A stretch of 64,000 bases of DNA, taken from assembly GCA_963711455.1 (NCBI GenBank), contig CAVQEH010000006.1, positions 310,001 through 374,000 on the forward strand. The letters are read 5' to 3'. Position numbers and translations under genes: made by a program. How positions within the stretch are numbered: position 1 is the first letter of the stretch; each line of letters begins with the position of its first letter. A model generated the notes under the pieces. The model worked only from the letters and a program-made list of their open reading frames with translations. It did no database searches and had not been told where the DNA came from. The stretch is from DATFVA01 sp963711455. GTDB lineage: Bacteria > Bacteroidota > Ignavibacteria > Ignavibacteriales > Ignavibacteriaceae. Shown one piece after another: positions 10,280-19,200 of the stretch.

Positions 10280-10618
10280 ATGGAAAAGTTGACAAAGAAA
10301 TACAGCAGAATTAAAGATTTACTTTCTGATATTAGTACCAATATAGATACTTTATCAAATGAAGAGCTTTTTTTTGATACAATTAATATTATAAAAAAAG
10401 AAATTGAAGAGGTGAAGTTTCTTAAAAAGGAATTGGAACCATTAACCGGTGAAACCCTGGCAAAAAATAGTTATGGAGACCTTGATTTTTACACTAAACA
10501 AATTCTTGATAAATTCGATAATATAATCAGGACAAAAAAGTGTGAATTATCAGAAGTTCAATTAAAACTAATACATATGCAAAATTCTAAAAAACTAATT
10601 AAATATAAGAGGGATTAA
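10280..10618 (+). CDS. Small helical protein, FliT/FlgN-like flagellar chaperone candidate
   Basis: 112 residues, almost entirely charged alpha-helix with no membrane segment. I do not recognise a specific family motif. The position directly after fliD and before flgM, within one tight operon, is where fliT-like export chaperones sit. The functional call rests on position and helical character only. Confidence 0.6.
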   Translation: MEKLTKKYSRIKDLLSDISTNIDTLSNEELFFDTINIIKKEIEEVKFLKKELEPLTGETLAKNSYGDLDFYTKQILDKFDNIIRTKKCELSEVQLKLIHMQNSKKLIKYKRD

Positions 10619-10619
10619 A

Positions 10620-10871
10620 ATGAACATTAAATCTATTAATAATAATCTTCAGTTTTCAGCTAACGTTGAAAACAGTAGTAAGAAAGACTCTAAGGAATCG
10701 CCGGAGAAAATTGACAAGGTAGAAATTTCCGATAAGGCGAAAGAAATGAGTAAGATTAGTTCAAACGATAAAGACCTTGAAGTTTACAGGGAAAAAATAT
10801 TAAATAAATTCTACGATTCTAACGAGGTAATTAAAAAGATTTCGGCTCAAATTTTGATGGACATTAAGTAA
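10620..10871 (+). CDS. flgM: Anti-sigma-28 factor FlgM-like protein
   Basis: 83 residues. The N-terminal half is polar and disordered-looking. The motif DKVEISDKAKEMSKI is typical of FlgM, and the C-terminal helix region (VYREKILNKFYDS, IKKISAQILMDI) matches the sigma-binding part. FlgM holds FliA inactive until it is exported through the finished hook-basal body. Sigma-28 promoters in this window (7182, 18611) fit its presence. It begins 2 bases after the previous stop. Confidence 0.82.
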   Translation: MNIKSINNNLQFSANVENSSKKDSKESPEKIDKVEISDKAKEMSKISSNDKDLEVYREKILNKFYDSNEVIKKISAQILMDIK

Positions 10872-10957
10872 CAAGTTAAAAAATTCTTGTTGAGTATTTA
10901 AATAAATGTTATTTTTAGTATAGACTTACGGAGATTTAAAGTTATACTGCCTACAGA

Positions 10958-11665
10958 TTGATGTTCGAAAAAAATTCCCAAAACAATAAGTTGGAGTTAC
11001 TGGGTAAGCTAAACGCAAGTTTTGTTCACGAAATAAGAAACCCACTATTTGCTCTCAAATTAAACCTAGATTTTATAAAATCATACGAAAATCTTCCTCC
11101 GGAAGTCCATGAGTCATTTACTTCTTGTATAGAGGCAGTTGAACGTATTGATATTCTTGTTTCGGATATCCTCGAATTTTCCCGTAAAACCAATTCAGAA
11201 CCCGGCTACTGTTCGGTTAATGATGTTACCATGCAGGCGATGCATCTTTTAACCGGTTATGCTCATAAAAATTTTTGTGAGATAATTAAAGAATTCGATG
11301 ATAATATTCCCCTGATTCAATTTGATAAAAACAAGCTCCTGCAGGTCATAATTAATCTTATGACCAATGCTATTGAAGCAAGTAATCAATCCAAGAAGGT
11401 TATTGTCAGAACTTATTTGAAAGATTCCCGTTTAATCTGGGAAGTTCAGGATTTCGGATCAGGTATAAGCCAAGAGGATAAAGATTTAATTTTCGAAGAA
11501 TTTTTCACCCAGAAAAAAAATGGGACGGGACTTGGTTTGAGCATCTGCAAAAAAATTCTTAATGAACATAAAGCGAACCTGGATTTTGAAACAACTTACG
11601 GCACAGGGAGCCGTTTTTTTATTATGTTCAATATAAATGGTAAGGCGGACCAGCATGAGTTTTAA
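10958..11665 (+). CDS. Soluble histidine kinase (FleS/FlgS-like)
   Basis: 235 residues with no membrane segment and no sensor domain. HisKA has the phospho-acceptor in NASFVHEIRNPLFALKLNL (residues about 22-40). HATPase_c follows, with N box NLMTNAIEAS, G1 box VQDFGSGIS and G2 box GTGLGLSI. It overlaps the next gene by 11 bases. A sensorless kinase paired with an NtrC-type regulator beside flagellar genes matches FleS/FleR and FlgS/FlgR pairs, which control sigma-54-dependent flagellar genes. That assignment is by analogy. Confidence 0.85.
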   Translation: MMFEKNSQNNKLELLGKLNASFVHEIRNPLFALKLNLDFIKSYENLPPEVHESFTSCIEAVERIDILVSDILEFSRKTNSEPGYCSVNDVTMQAMHLLTGYAHKNFCEIIKEFDDNIPLIQFDKNKLLQVIINLMTNAIEASNQSKKVIVRTYLKDSRLIWEVQDFGSGISQEDKDLIFEEFFTQKKNGTGLGLSICKKILNEHKANLDFETTYGTGSRFFIMFNINGKADQHEF

Positions 11666-13036
11666 AATCTTACTGATTGATGATGATAGCCTGGTTTGTA
11701 CTTCCCTTAAAAAAGTGCTCCTTAAATTTGATTATGATGTTGAAATTTGTTTGAACGGGGGAGAAGCAGTTGATAAAATAAAAAATTATGATCCTGATAT
11801 AATTTTACTCGATATCTATCTTACTACTCATAATGGTCTCGAGCTGCTTAGAGATTTTAAAAAGAATTTTCACATATTCCCGTAATTATGATTACAGGTT
11901 ATTCCGATGTTAAAATGGCTGTTTCTGCTATTAAATCGGGTGCATTTGATTTTCTTCTTAAACCGATAGACCTGGAACAGCTTAAGCACGTGCTTAGTAA
12001 AGCGAAGGAAAATATTTCTTTGCATTCCGAGGTGGAGAAGTACCAGACTCTTATACATGACTGCGAATTAACAAGAGATTTTTTTGGCAAAAGTCATAAG
12101 ATACAAAGACTTCTTACTTCTGTTGAAAAGTTAGCAAAGAGTCCAGACACCACAATTTTAATTGAAGGTGAAAGCGGTACAGGTAAAGAGGAAATAGCAA
12201 AGTACGTACACCAGAACAGCCTGAGAAAAGATTTTCCTTTTATTCAAATAAATTGTGCTGCCATACCTAAAGAGCTTGCTGAAAGTGAATTGTTCGGACA
12301 TGAAAAAGGAGCCTTCACAGGAGCAGCTCAAAAAACCAAACTTGGTAAATTTGAACTTGCTGAAGGAGGATCGCTACTCCTTGATGAAATAGGGGAGCTG
12401 ACACCTGAACTGCAGGTAAAGCTTTTAAGAGTACTCCAGGAAAAAAGGTTTTATCGGGTTGGAGGTGAAAAGGAAGTTAAAATAAATGTAAGAGTAATTG
12501 CTGCCACCAACAAGGATCTTGAAGAAGAAGTTAAAAAAGGAAATTTCCGCGAGGATCTTTTTTATAGGTTGAACGTTGCTAAAATAAACGTTCCTCCTTT
12601 AAGAGAAAGAAAAGAAGATATTCCTTTATTAAGTCTCGTATTTCTCAAAGAGTTTTCAAGGAAATTTGATAAGGAAATTACTGGGATAAATCCTGATGCC
12701 CTTACTATTCTTGAAAACTATCACTGGAAAGGTAATATTCGTGAGCTCAGGAATATAACAGAAAGAGTGGCTCTTTTAATGGAAGAAAATGAAGTAAAAG
12801 AACACCATTTAGCCGGCTTGTTGAGTAATTCAAAAGAATCAAATGATGAATTTATTCTTAAAATTCCATCGCGGGGAATAAAAATAGATATAGTTTTAAA
12901 AAACCTGATTTTAAAAACTCTTAACATTACAAACGGCAACCAGGTAAAAGCCGCAAAAATTTTAGGGCTATCAAGATCTAAACTTCGTTACAGGATGGAG
13001 CAGCTTGGTATTGAAGTAACTAAGAATATTCAATAG
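11655..13036 (+). CDS. NtrC-family sigma-54 response regulator, frameshifted in the receiver domain
   Basis: Two adjacent frames make one regulator. Bases 11655-11885 encode the start of a receiver (LLIDDDS, phospho-Asp in ILLDIYL), and 11888-13036 resume at MITGYSDVK in the -1 frame. The AAA+ domain has GESGTGKEE (Walker A), the sigma-54 contact loop GAFTGA, GGSLLLDEIGEL (Walker B) and a Fis-type helix-turn-helix at the end (NGNQVKAAKILGLSRSKLRYRM). Restoring one base near 11871 gives FPHIPVIMITGYSD, the expected family sequence. The ATG at 11655 is preferred over an upstream in-frame start at 11637. Either the gene is broken or the read lost a base. Confidence 0.85.
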
Positions 13037-13116
13037 AAAATTAATTTTACTTCCCATCATTCATCCATCAATAGCATGGATAATCTATCCACACTGACAT
13101 ACCCCCAAATTATAAC

Positions 13117-16100
13117 TTATGTATTATCTCCTGCCTGATCAAACTTAACTGTGAATACAGTTCCTTTACCTTTTTTACTTTTTACACTTATTTCTGCTTT
13201 GTTAATCTCGATATAGTTTTTTACAAGTGTTAACCCTAATCCGGTACCTTCATAATTTCTTGTAGTGCTGCTGTCTTCCTGTGCAAACGGTTCGAATAGA
13301 CGCGGTAAAAAATCTTTTGAAATACCTATCCCGGTATCAGCAACATCAACACATACCTTTCCCTTCTCATTATACAAAGTAACTTTAATCTCACCGCTGT
13401 TGGAATATTTAAGTGAATTTTCAATCAGGTTAACAAAAATTTGACCGAGCGTATTTGAATCACCATTAATTATTTTATTCTCTGCTTTGCATTCATATTT
13501 GATCTCAATATTCTTTTCCTTTGCGCGGGTATAAAATTCAAGGATTATATCGAGAAGTATATCGTCGTCCATATCGATTCGTTCAAACTCAAATTCAAAA
13601 TTACCGGTTTGAATCTTTGCTAAGTTTAGTATAAGATCAATTGTTCTGATAAGCCTTTGTGCACTTCTGCCGATTACATAAAAGGTTGATTCGAGTCCTT
13701 TGGGAAGTTTGTCTTCCAGTTCTTCTTCAAGCAATGAAGTGTATGTAAGAATATTATTCAGAGGAGTTCTGATTTCATGAGACATTTGTGCGAGGAATTC
13801 CGATTTCAACTTATTTGATTTCTCAGCAGTTTCTTTTGCAATTATTAATTGTTTTTCATAAGTCTTCCATCGCGTAATGTCCTCTTCAATTGCAAGGTAG
13901 TGTGAAATTTTTCCCTGTTCATCTATTATTGCTGATATTGAAGCAGACACCCAGAATAAATCTCCGTTTTTCTTTTTGTTCCGGAATTCTCCCTGCCACT
14001 CATGTCCTCTGATTATTGTTTCCCATAATTCGGTATACTCATCTTTTTCAATATACCCTGAATTCAGGATTCCCGGATTCTTTCCTATAACTTCATCAAA
14101 ACTATAACCGGTTACGTGTAAAAATTTTGGATTAACATATTCTATTGAACCTTTAACATCGGTAATCATTATGATCACGGGGCTTTGTTTTACTGCTATT
14201 GATAATTTTAATACCTGGTCTTCCCAGTATTTCTTTTCAGTAATATCTTCTTCAACGCCTGCAATTTTGTATAGATTTCCTTTATCATCCTTTATTGGAA
14301 AGGCTCTCCATCGTATCCACCTTATTGATTTATCGGGTCTGATGATCCTGTGCTCGATATCTAACTTACCTGAAACTTTAAGCTCCTCCATTAATTTGGC
14401 AACAGACGCTTTGTCGTCGGGGTGAATAAATTCAACTAATTTTTGCGGATTTTTCAAAACCATTTCAGTATCTATTCCCCACAGATCCTTAAACCGGGGA
14501 CTTAAATAATACAAAGTATTTAAATCAGGAGACGATATATAGAAAATATCATTTATGTTCTCAGCTAATTGCCGGAATTTTTCTTCACTTTCTCTTATAA
14601 TGCTCTCAGCCATTTTTTCTTCAGTAACGTCTCTTAAATTCAGGATTATCCCTTTAATTGTAGGATCATTAGTCAGGTCATTAAGCAAACCCTTCAGGTA
14701 TCGGATATTTCCTGTTTTGTCCGTTATCTTTGTCTCTATCGGGTATACAATTTCAGGTTTATCTCTTTTCTTCCTGATATTTTTTAAGATTTTCAGGACA
14801 TCATTCTGCGGAATAAAATCTGTAACTTTCTTCCCGAGGAGATCATCTTTTTCGAAGCCGAGTTTCTTCTCGACGGAGCGGCTCCAATAAAAAATTTGTC
14901 CCTCTTTATCAATAATAATTTTCAGGTCTGATGAATTTTCAAATAAAGCTCTGTAATATTTTTCTTTTTCCCGTAATTCAAGTTCTGCTTGTTTTCGCCC
15001 GGAAATATCCACAATCATATTAATTACTTGTAATTCATTTTCTTTCTGATCGTGAATTGCCGATAATGTGGAAACTGTCCAGACTATTAACCCATCTTTT
15101 CTTTTATATCTTATTTCCGAATGTGATTTATTTAGTTCGCTGGAAATCAACTCTTTAAAATTTGTAATGCTTTCAAGATCTTCCGGGCTAACAAGTTCTT
15201 TAAAATTTAATTTTTTTATTTCCTCTTCAGTGTATCCAAGAATTTTTTGGAATGACTGGTTTGCCCGATGGTAATTACCTTTTAAATCCAGCACTGCGAT
15301 GCCCATAGGTGAAAGCTCATAAATCGTTCTGAACTTTTCTTCACTTTCTTTTAATGCAGCTTCTGCTTTTACGCGGCTTGTTATGTCCAGTACAATATTT
15401 CCGATCTCATCACCAGGCAGAGGAAAGTAAGAAACGAGCAGATCTTTCTCATTTCCTTTTTTGCCTGCAAGCTTCTGCATATTAAAGAAAGCTTCTTTGC
15501 GATTAATTACTCTTAATAAAATTGATTCGATTTCGGTTTCCCGGGGAAATACATTTATAACCTTTTTCCCTATGTGATCTTCGGGTGAAGTTCCGTAAAA
15601 ATGTGTCAGGGTATCATTAATTTTTACATACTCAAGGTCTTTATTTATTATGCAGAATCCTACGGGAGAAGATTCGAAAAATTTATTAAAACGTGCCTGG
15701 CTGGTTGATAATTCCTTTTCAATTTTTTTTCGTTCGGAGATATCAAGATTTGAACCCAGAACACGTTCCGGCTTACCGGCCGCATCTCTTATTAAAGTTG
15801 CACGATCAAGAAACCATAAATAATTTCCGTCCTTGTGCTGCATCCTGTATTCGGCTTCATAATCGTTCTGTTTACCTTTAATAAACTCATTTAGTTTTTT
15901 AACGGTTTTTTTCCGGTCATCTGGATGAATTAATTTTTTCCAGCTATTAAAGCTGATTGTGCTGCTTTCATAGGAATATCCAAGGTGGTTCTTCCATTCC
16001 TGTGAAATATTAAAAACATCCGACTTTAAATACCAGTCCCATAAACCTATTTTATTACCGGAAAGAGTATGATGAAATCTTGCCTGGACTTCAGCCAGAC

Positions 16101-16860
16101 CGATTTTTATTTTTTTCTTATCATCAATGTCATTAACAAACCCGAGGTAATATAGAGGTTCACCCTCCGGGCTTGATACATTTTTCAGATTCAATTGAAC
16201 CCACAGAGGTTCACCGTCATTTTTCTTCCATCTTACCTCGTAGCTTCTTTCTGCCTTTATAAGGAAAGGAGATAAAAAATCGAATTCTGTACCATCATCA
16301 AAATAAAGCTCATTTAAATTTTTATTTATAAGATCTTCTTTTGAATAACCAAGTATATCGATTAAAGTATTATTTACGGTAACTAAATTTCCATTTAGTT
16401 CAGCCTGGAAAATTCCTACCGGCGAAAGCTCAACTATGTCTTTATAATTCTGAAGTTCGTATTCCTTTTCCCTTAATTTATTTTCAGTTTCATACTTAAA
16501 AAATGTATTCCTTAAAGTGCTGTCGAGCTCATTTATTTCAAATGGTTTGATAAGGAATGTATCGGGTTTAACATTTTTAAGCCGTTCAATGATTAATTTA
16601 TCTTCGTAACTTGTAATAAATACGAATGGAACTATTATTGATTTTTTTAATTCTTCAGCAATCCTCAGTAGATCTGTTTTAGCTTTAAGATTAATTTCAA
16701 ATATTATCAAGCCGGGATTCAGCGATAGGATATTTTCAACATCTGATTCCCTGGAAGAGATCAGACCCGCTATATCGTAATTCAGCTTTTTTAAGTTTAA
16801 GCTTAAATCCTGCCCTGTTATATTCGAATCATTTACAATTAAAATCCTGTCAGAAGACAT
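13117..16860 (-). CDS. Hybrid sensor histidine kinase: REC, about seven PAS, HisKA, HATPase
   Basis: 1247 residues, no membrane segments. The N-terminal receiver (residues 1-120; ILIVNDSN, LIIFEINL, FLIKPFE) is followed by about seven PAS/PAC modules through residue 1000, several with the D-x-SERK/DIT boundary. HisKA follows with FLAQMSHEIRTPLNNIL, then HATPase_c with NLIENSLKYS, VADTGIGIS and GTGLGLTLVK. An N-terminal rather than C-terminal receiver is characteristic of environment-integrating kinases of this clade. Its ligands are unknown. It is probably transcribed after the two minus-strand genes at 17044-18521, separated from them by about 180 bases. Confidence 0.9.
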   Translation of the reverse strand: MSSDRILIVNDSNITGQDLSLNLKKLNYDIAGLISSRESDVENILSLNPGLIIFEINLKAKTDLLRIAEELKKSIIVPFVFITSYEDKLIIERLKNVKPDTFLIKPFEINELDSTLRNTFFKYETENKLREKEYELQNYKDIVELSPVGIFQAELNGNLVTVNNTLIDILGYSKEDLINKNLNELYFDDGTEFDFLSPFLIKAERSYEVRWKKNDGEPLWVQLNLKNVSSPEGEPLYYLGFVNDIDDKKKIKIGLAEVQARFHHTLSGNKIGLWDWYLKSDVFNISQEWKNHLGYSYESSTISFNSWKKLIHPDDRKKTVKKLNEFIKGKQNDYEAEYRMQHKDGNYLWFLDRATLIRDAAGKPERVLGSNLDISERKKIEKELSTSQARFNKFFESSPVGFCIINKDLEYVKINDTLTHFYGTSPEDHIGKKVINVFPRETEIESILLRVINRKEAFFNMQKLAGKKGNEKDLLVSYFPLPGDEIGNIVLDITSRVKAEAALKESEEKFRTIYELSPMGIAVLDLKGNYHRANQSFQKILGYTEEEIKKLNFKELVSPEDLESITNFKELISSELNKSHSEIRYKRKDGLIVWTVSTLSAIHDQKENELQVINMIVDISGRKQAELELREKEKYYRALFENSSDLKIIIDKEGQIFYWSRSVEKKLGFEKDDLLGKKVTDFIPQNDVLKILKNIRKKRDKPEIVYPIETKITDKTGNIRYLKGLLNDLTNDPTIKGIILNLRDVTEEKMAESIIRESEEKFRQLAENINDIFYISSPDLNTLYYLSPRFKDLWGIDTEMVLKNPQKLVEFIHPDDKASVAKLMEELKVSGKLDIEHRIIRPDKSIRWIRWRAFPIKDDKGNLYKIAGVEEDITEKKYWEDQVLKLSIAVKQSPVIIMITDVKGSIEYVNPKFLHVTGYSFDEVIGKNPGILNSGYIEKDEYTELWETIIRGHEWQGEFRNKKKNGDLFWVSASISAIIDEQGKISHYLAIEEDITRWKTYEKQLIIAKETAEKSNKLKSEFLAQMSHEIRTPLNNILTYTSLLEEELEDKLPKGLESTFYVIGRSAQRLIRTIDLILNLAKIQTGNFEFEFERIDMDDDILLDIILEFYTRAKEKNIEIKYECKAENKIINGDSNTLGQIFVNLIENSLKYSNSGEIKVTLYNEKGKVCVDVADTGIGISKDFLPRLFEPFAQEDSSTTRNYEGTGLGLTLVKNYIEINKAEISVKSKKGKGTVFTVKFDQAGDNT

Positions 16861-17043
16861 ATGATGTGAAATCGTTCCGTGTGCTTGATGAGTTTATTAT
16901 GGGAATTAAGATATAAAAAGATGATTAAATTAGAAATAGTAATTCTTCTTCAAAGAGAAAAGAATCTTTACTTAATTACTGTTAATAAACTTACGGAATT
17001 TTACAAAAATATAGGGGAGAAAAATCTGGTATTTATTTCAGGA

Positions 17044-17220
17044 CTAAAATGTAAAAGGAAATTCCAAATTAGTATCCTGTTTTAACTGGTCGCCATTTCT
17101 ATCAAACGTAATAAAATCATCCCAGTCGAATATGTATCTTACATCTTCTTTATCGGGGTTCGTGGAATAGTCTTCTGCTTTGCCTGCATCCTGCTCGTAG
17201 TTCTTATTTTCAGTGTTCAT
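17044..17220 (-). CDS. Small acidic hypothetical protein (58 residues)
   Basis: ATG at 17218-17220, stop at 17044-17046. The protein begins MNTENKNYEQDAGK and is rich in Asp, Glu and aromatic residues (YIFDWDDFITFDR), with no Cys and no membrane segment. It starts 11 bases after the stop of the kinase at 17232-18521 on the same strand, and an AGGA at that stop serves as the ribosome-binding site. Coupling to the kinase and a sensible composition argue that it is real. Function is unknown; it resembles no family I recognise. Confidence 0.55.
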   Translation of the reverse strand: MNTENKNYEQDAGKAEDYSTNPDKEDVRYIFDWDDFITFDRNGDQLKQDTNLEFPFTF

Positions 17221-17231
17221 TTTTAATTTTC

Positions 17232-18521
17232 CTAAGCTAATTTATAAAGTTTCAAACCAATTTCTTCTTCAGAAGAAACCGGCAGTGTAAAATTGAAAGT
17301 GCTTCCTTTATCCAATTTGCTTTCAACCCAGATTCTTCCATTGTTAATCTCGACCAGTTCCTTGCATAATAAAAGACCCAACCCGGTACCTTTTTCATTT
17401 TCTGTTCCGGGAATTGAGCATTGTTCCTCTATTTTAAAAAGTCTCGATATATCTCTTTCACTAATACCTATGCCGGAATCACGGACACTTATTCTTATGT
17501 ATTCATTCTCTTCGTGTGCACTGATCCTTATATTTCCACCGCGAAATGTGAATTTGATAGCATTGTACAAAAGATTTTGAAGTATTGACGAAATCATTTT
17601 CCTATCTGCATACACAGATAGATTGTTCATTATATCTCTTTGGAGCTGAATATTCTTTTTATGAGCATTATCATAAAGGACAAGGATAGTCTCATCAACT
17701 ATTTCTTCCAGTTCAATGATCTCAGGCTTATAATCTGCTTTGCCGTTTCTCATTCTTGCCCACTCAAGTAAGCTGGTTAATAGATTAACAAGGTTTCCTG
17801 CTGATTCATGAATATGGTTTGCAAATAGTTTTATTTCATTAGGCGAAAGAATATCAACATCGCTCAACAGGATTTCTGAAAACCCGAGAACAGAATTAAA
17901 CGGGGTTCTTAAATCGTGAGAGATGATAAATAAAAATTTATCTTTATCGGCAATTAACTTCTTTAATTTTAGTTCTGATTCCAAAAGCCTTGAATTAAGG
18001 TCGCGCAGTTCCTCCGAGTTTGCCTCAAGCTCAATCTTATTTTTATGAAGTTTTTCAATATAATTATTGAGCTGGAATTCGGTACTTTTCCTTTCGGTTA
18101 TGTCATAAGCTGTAACCAGGAATAAGTTTTTTCCCTCAAACTTTGCAGTATCAATTAGGCAGTGAATCCATTTTTCTTTTTCATTTTTTATAAAAATCTT
18201 TAAATCCAGGTTATATTTTTTCAAGGATTCGTTTTCAAAACCGCTTATGATATCATTTACTTCATCTTGAAAATCCGGGTGCACAATTTCAAGAGATTCT
18301 ATCTTTCGGATTATTTCATCTTCAGAATAGTTTGTTAGTCTTAGAACTTCCGGGTTAAAAAATGCTAACTTATTATCCTGAAAAATCAAAATGGCTGCAG
18401 AAATCGAATCACAAAGCTTTCTGAACTTTTCAGCTTTTATTACCGCTCCTTTTCTCATCTTCTTAAAATTGAAAAATGATCCACAGGATTTATTTTTAGT
18501 TTGAAAAAATTTTGTTGACAC
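17232..18521 (-). CDS. PAS sensor histidine kinase
   Basis: 429 residues, cytoplasmic. One PAS domain (about 35-145; AILIFQDNKLAFFNPEVLRLTNYSEDE region, ending YDITERK) is followed by a coiled coil (about 150-195). HisKA follows with FLFIISHDLRTPFNSVLGF, then HATPase_c with NLLYNAIKFT, VRDSGIGIS and GTGLGLLLCKE. The annotated ATG gives an extra basic N-terminus; a later ATG (MRKGAVIKAEKF) is a possible alternative start. It is divergent from cheW, with about 150 bases between them. Confidence 0.87.
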   Translation of the reverse strand: MSTKFFQTKNKSCGSFFNFKKMRKGAVIKAEKFRKLCDSISAAILIFQDNKLAFFNPEVLRLTNYSEDEIIRKIESLEIVHPDFQDEVNDIISGFENESLKKYNLDLKIFIKNEKEKWIHCLIDTAKFEGKNLFLVTAYDITERKSTEFQLNNYIEKLHKNKIELEANSEELRDLNSRLLESELKLKKLIADKDKFLFIISHDLRTPFNSVLGFSEILLSDVDILSPNEIKLFANHIHESAGNLVNLLTSLLEWARMRNGKADYKPEIIELEEIVDETILVLYDNAHKKNIQLQRDIMNNLSVYADRKMISSILQNLLYNAIKFTFRGGNIRISAHEENEYIRISVRDSGIGISERDISRLFKIEEQCSIPGTENEKGTGLGLLLCKELVEINNGRIWVESKLDKGSTFNFTLPVSSEEEIGLKLYKLA

Positions 18522-18610
18522 TATGTGCTTATTTTATTTTCTACTTCATTAATTATCGTGTTTTTTGTTGTAATCTTTAGATTGCTTATTGATAAGAAAT
18601 ACAATAAAAC

Positions 18611-18637
18611 TAAACTGACTGTAAAAAATTCCGATAA
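18611..18637 (+). promoter_or_regulatory. Sigma-28 promoter of cheW
   Basis: TAAA at 18611-18614, 15 bases, then TCCGATAA at 18630-18637. This matches the TAAA-N15-GCCGATAA consensus except for one base, with the same spacing as the flagellin promoter. It lies 34 bases upstream of the cheW ATG. Confidence 0.75.
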
Positions 18638-18670
18638 TATATCAGTGTAGAGTATAAAAAGGATTCTATA

Positions 18671-19156
18671 ATGACAGAATTAAAAGATAAGAATAATGAT
18701 TCATCAGAATTGCTTCAGCTCGTTAGTTTCCTGATTGGTAATGAAGAATTTGGAGTAGACATACTCTATGTTCAGGAAATAAACAGGATGATCCAGATTA
18801 CCAAAGTTCCAAATGCTCCTGATTTTGTAGACGGGGTAATTAACCTTAGAGGAAGAGTTATCCCTGTGATTGATCTCAGAAGCAAACTTGGGATGAATAA
18901 AAAGGAACACGATAAAAATACCCGGATAATTGTAGTGGAAATAAGCGGTAAAACAGTTGGGTTTATAGTTGATGCGGTAAACGAGGTTTTAAGAATTCCT
19001 AAAAATATTACTGAAGCTCCGCCTGAGTTAGTATCAGGGGTCAATTCTGAATATATAAAGGCTGTTGGAAAACTTGAGGACAGGCTGCTGATTCTTCTTG
19101 ACCTGGAAAAAGTTCTTTCAACCGATCAAAAAACTCTATTGCAGTCCGTCGCGTAA
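18671..19156 (+). CDS. cheW: Chemotaxis coupling protein CheW
   Basis: 161 residues, normal length. CheW motifs: LVSFLIGNEEFGVDILYVQEI, a GVINLRGRVIPVIDLR loop, and VGFIVDAVNEVLRI. It links chemoreceptors to CheA at the cytoplasmic membrane. No cheA or receptor gene is in the window, so it is either the general coupling protein located elsewhere or an adaptor for the kinases beside it. A sigma-28 promoter supports co-expression with flagellin. Confidence 0.95.
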   Translation: MTELKDKNNDSSELLQLVSFLIGNEEFGVDILYVQEINRMIQITKVPNAPDFVDGVINLRGRVIPVIDLRSKLGMNKKEHDKNTRIIVVEISGKTVGFIVDAVNEVLRIPKNITEAPPELVSGVNSEYIKAVGKLEDRLLILLDLEKVLSTDQKTLLQSVA

Positions 19157-19200
19157 TTGATACTCTATTGGTAATTATTTTTAACATTTGCTCTTAATCA

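Noticed and set aside
11856..11885. Programmed -1 frameshift in the NtrC-type regulator
   Set aside because: No heptamer of the X XXY YYZ form lies in the reading frame and no pairing structure follows; a lost base is simpler.
16879..17085. 68-codon plus-strand frame
   Set aside because: It overlaps the end of a better small gene on the minus strand, has poor composition and no ribosome-binding site.
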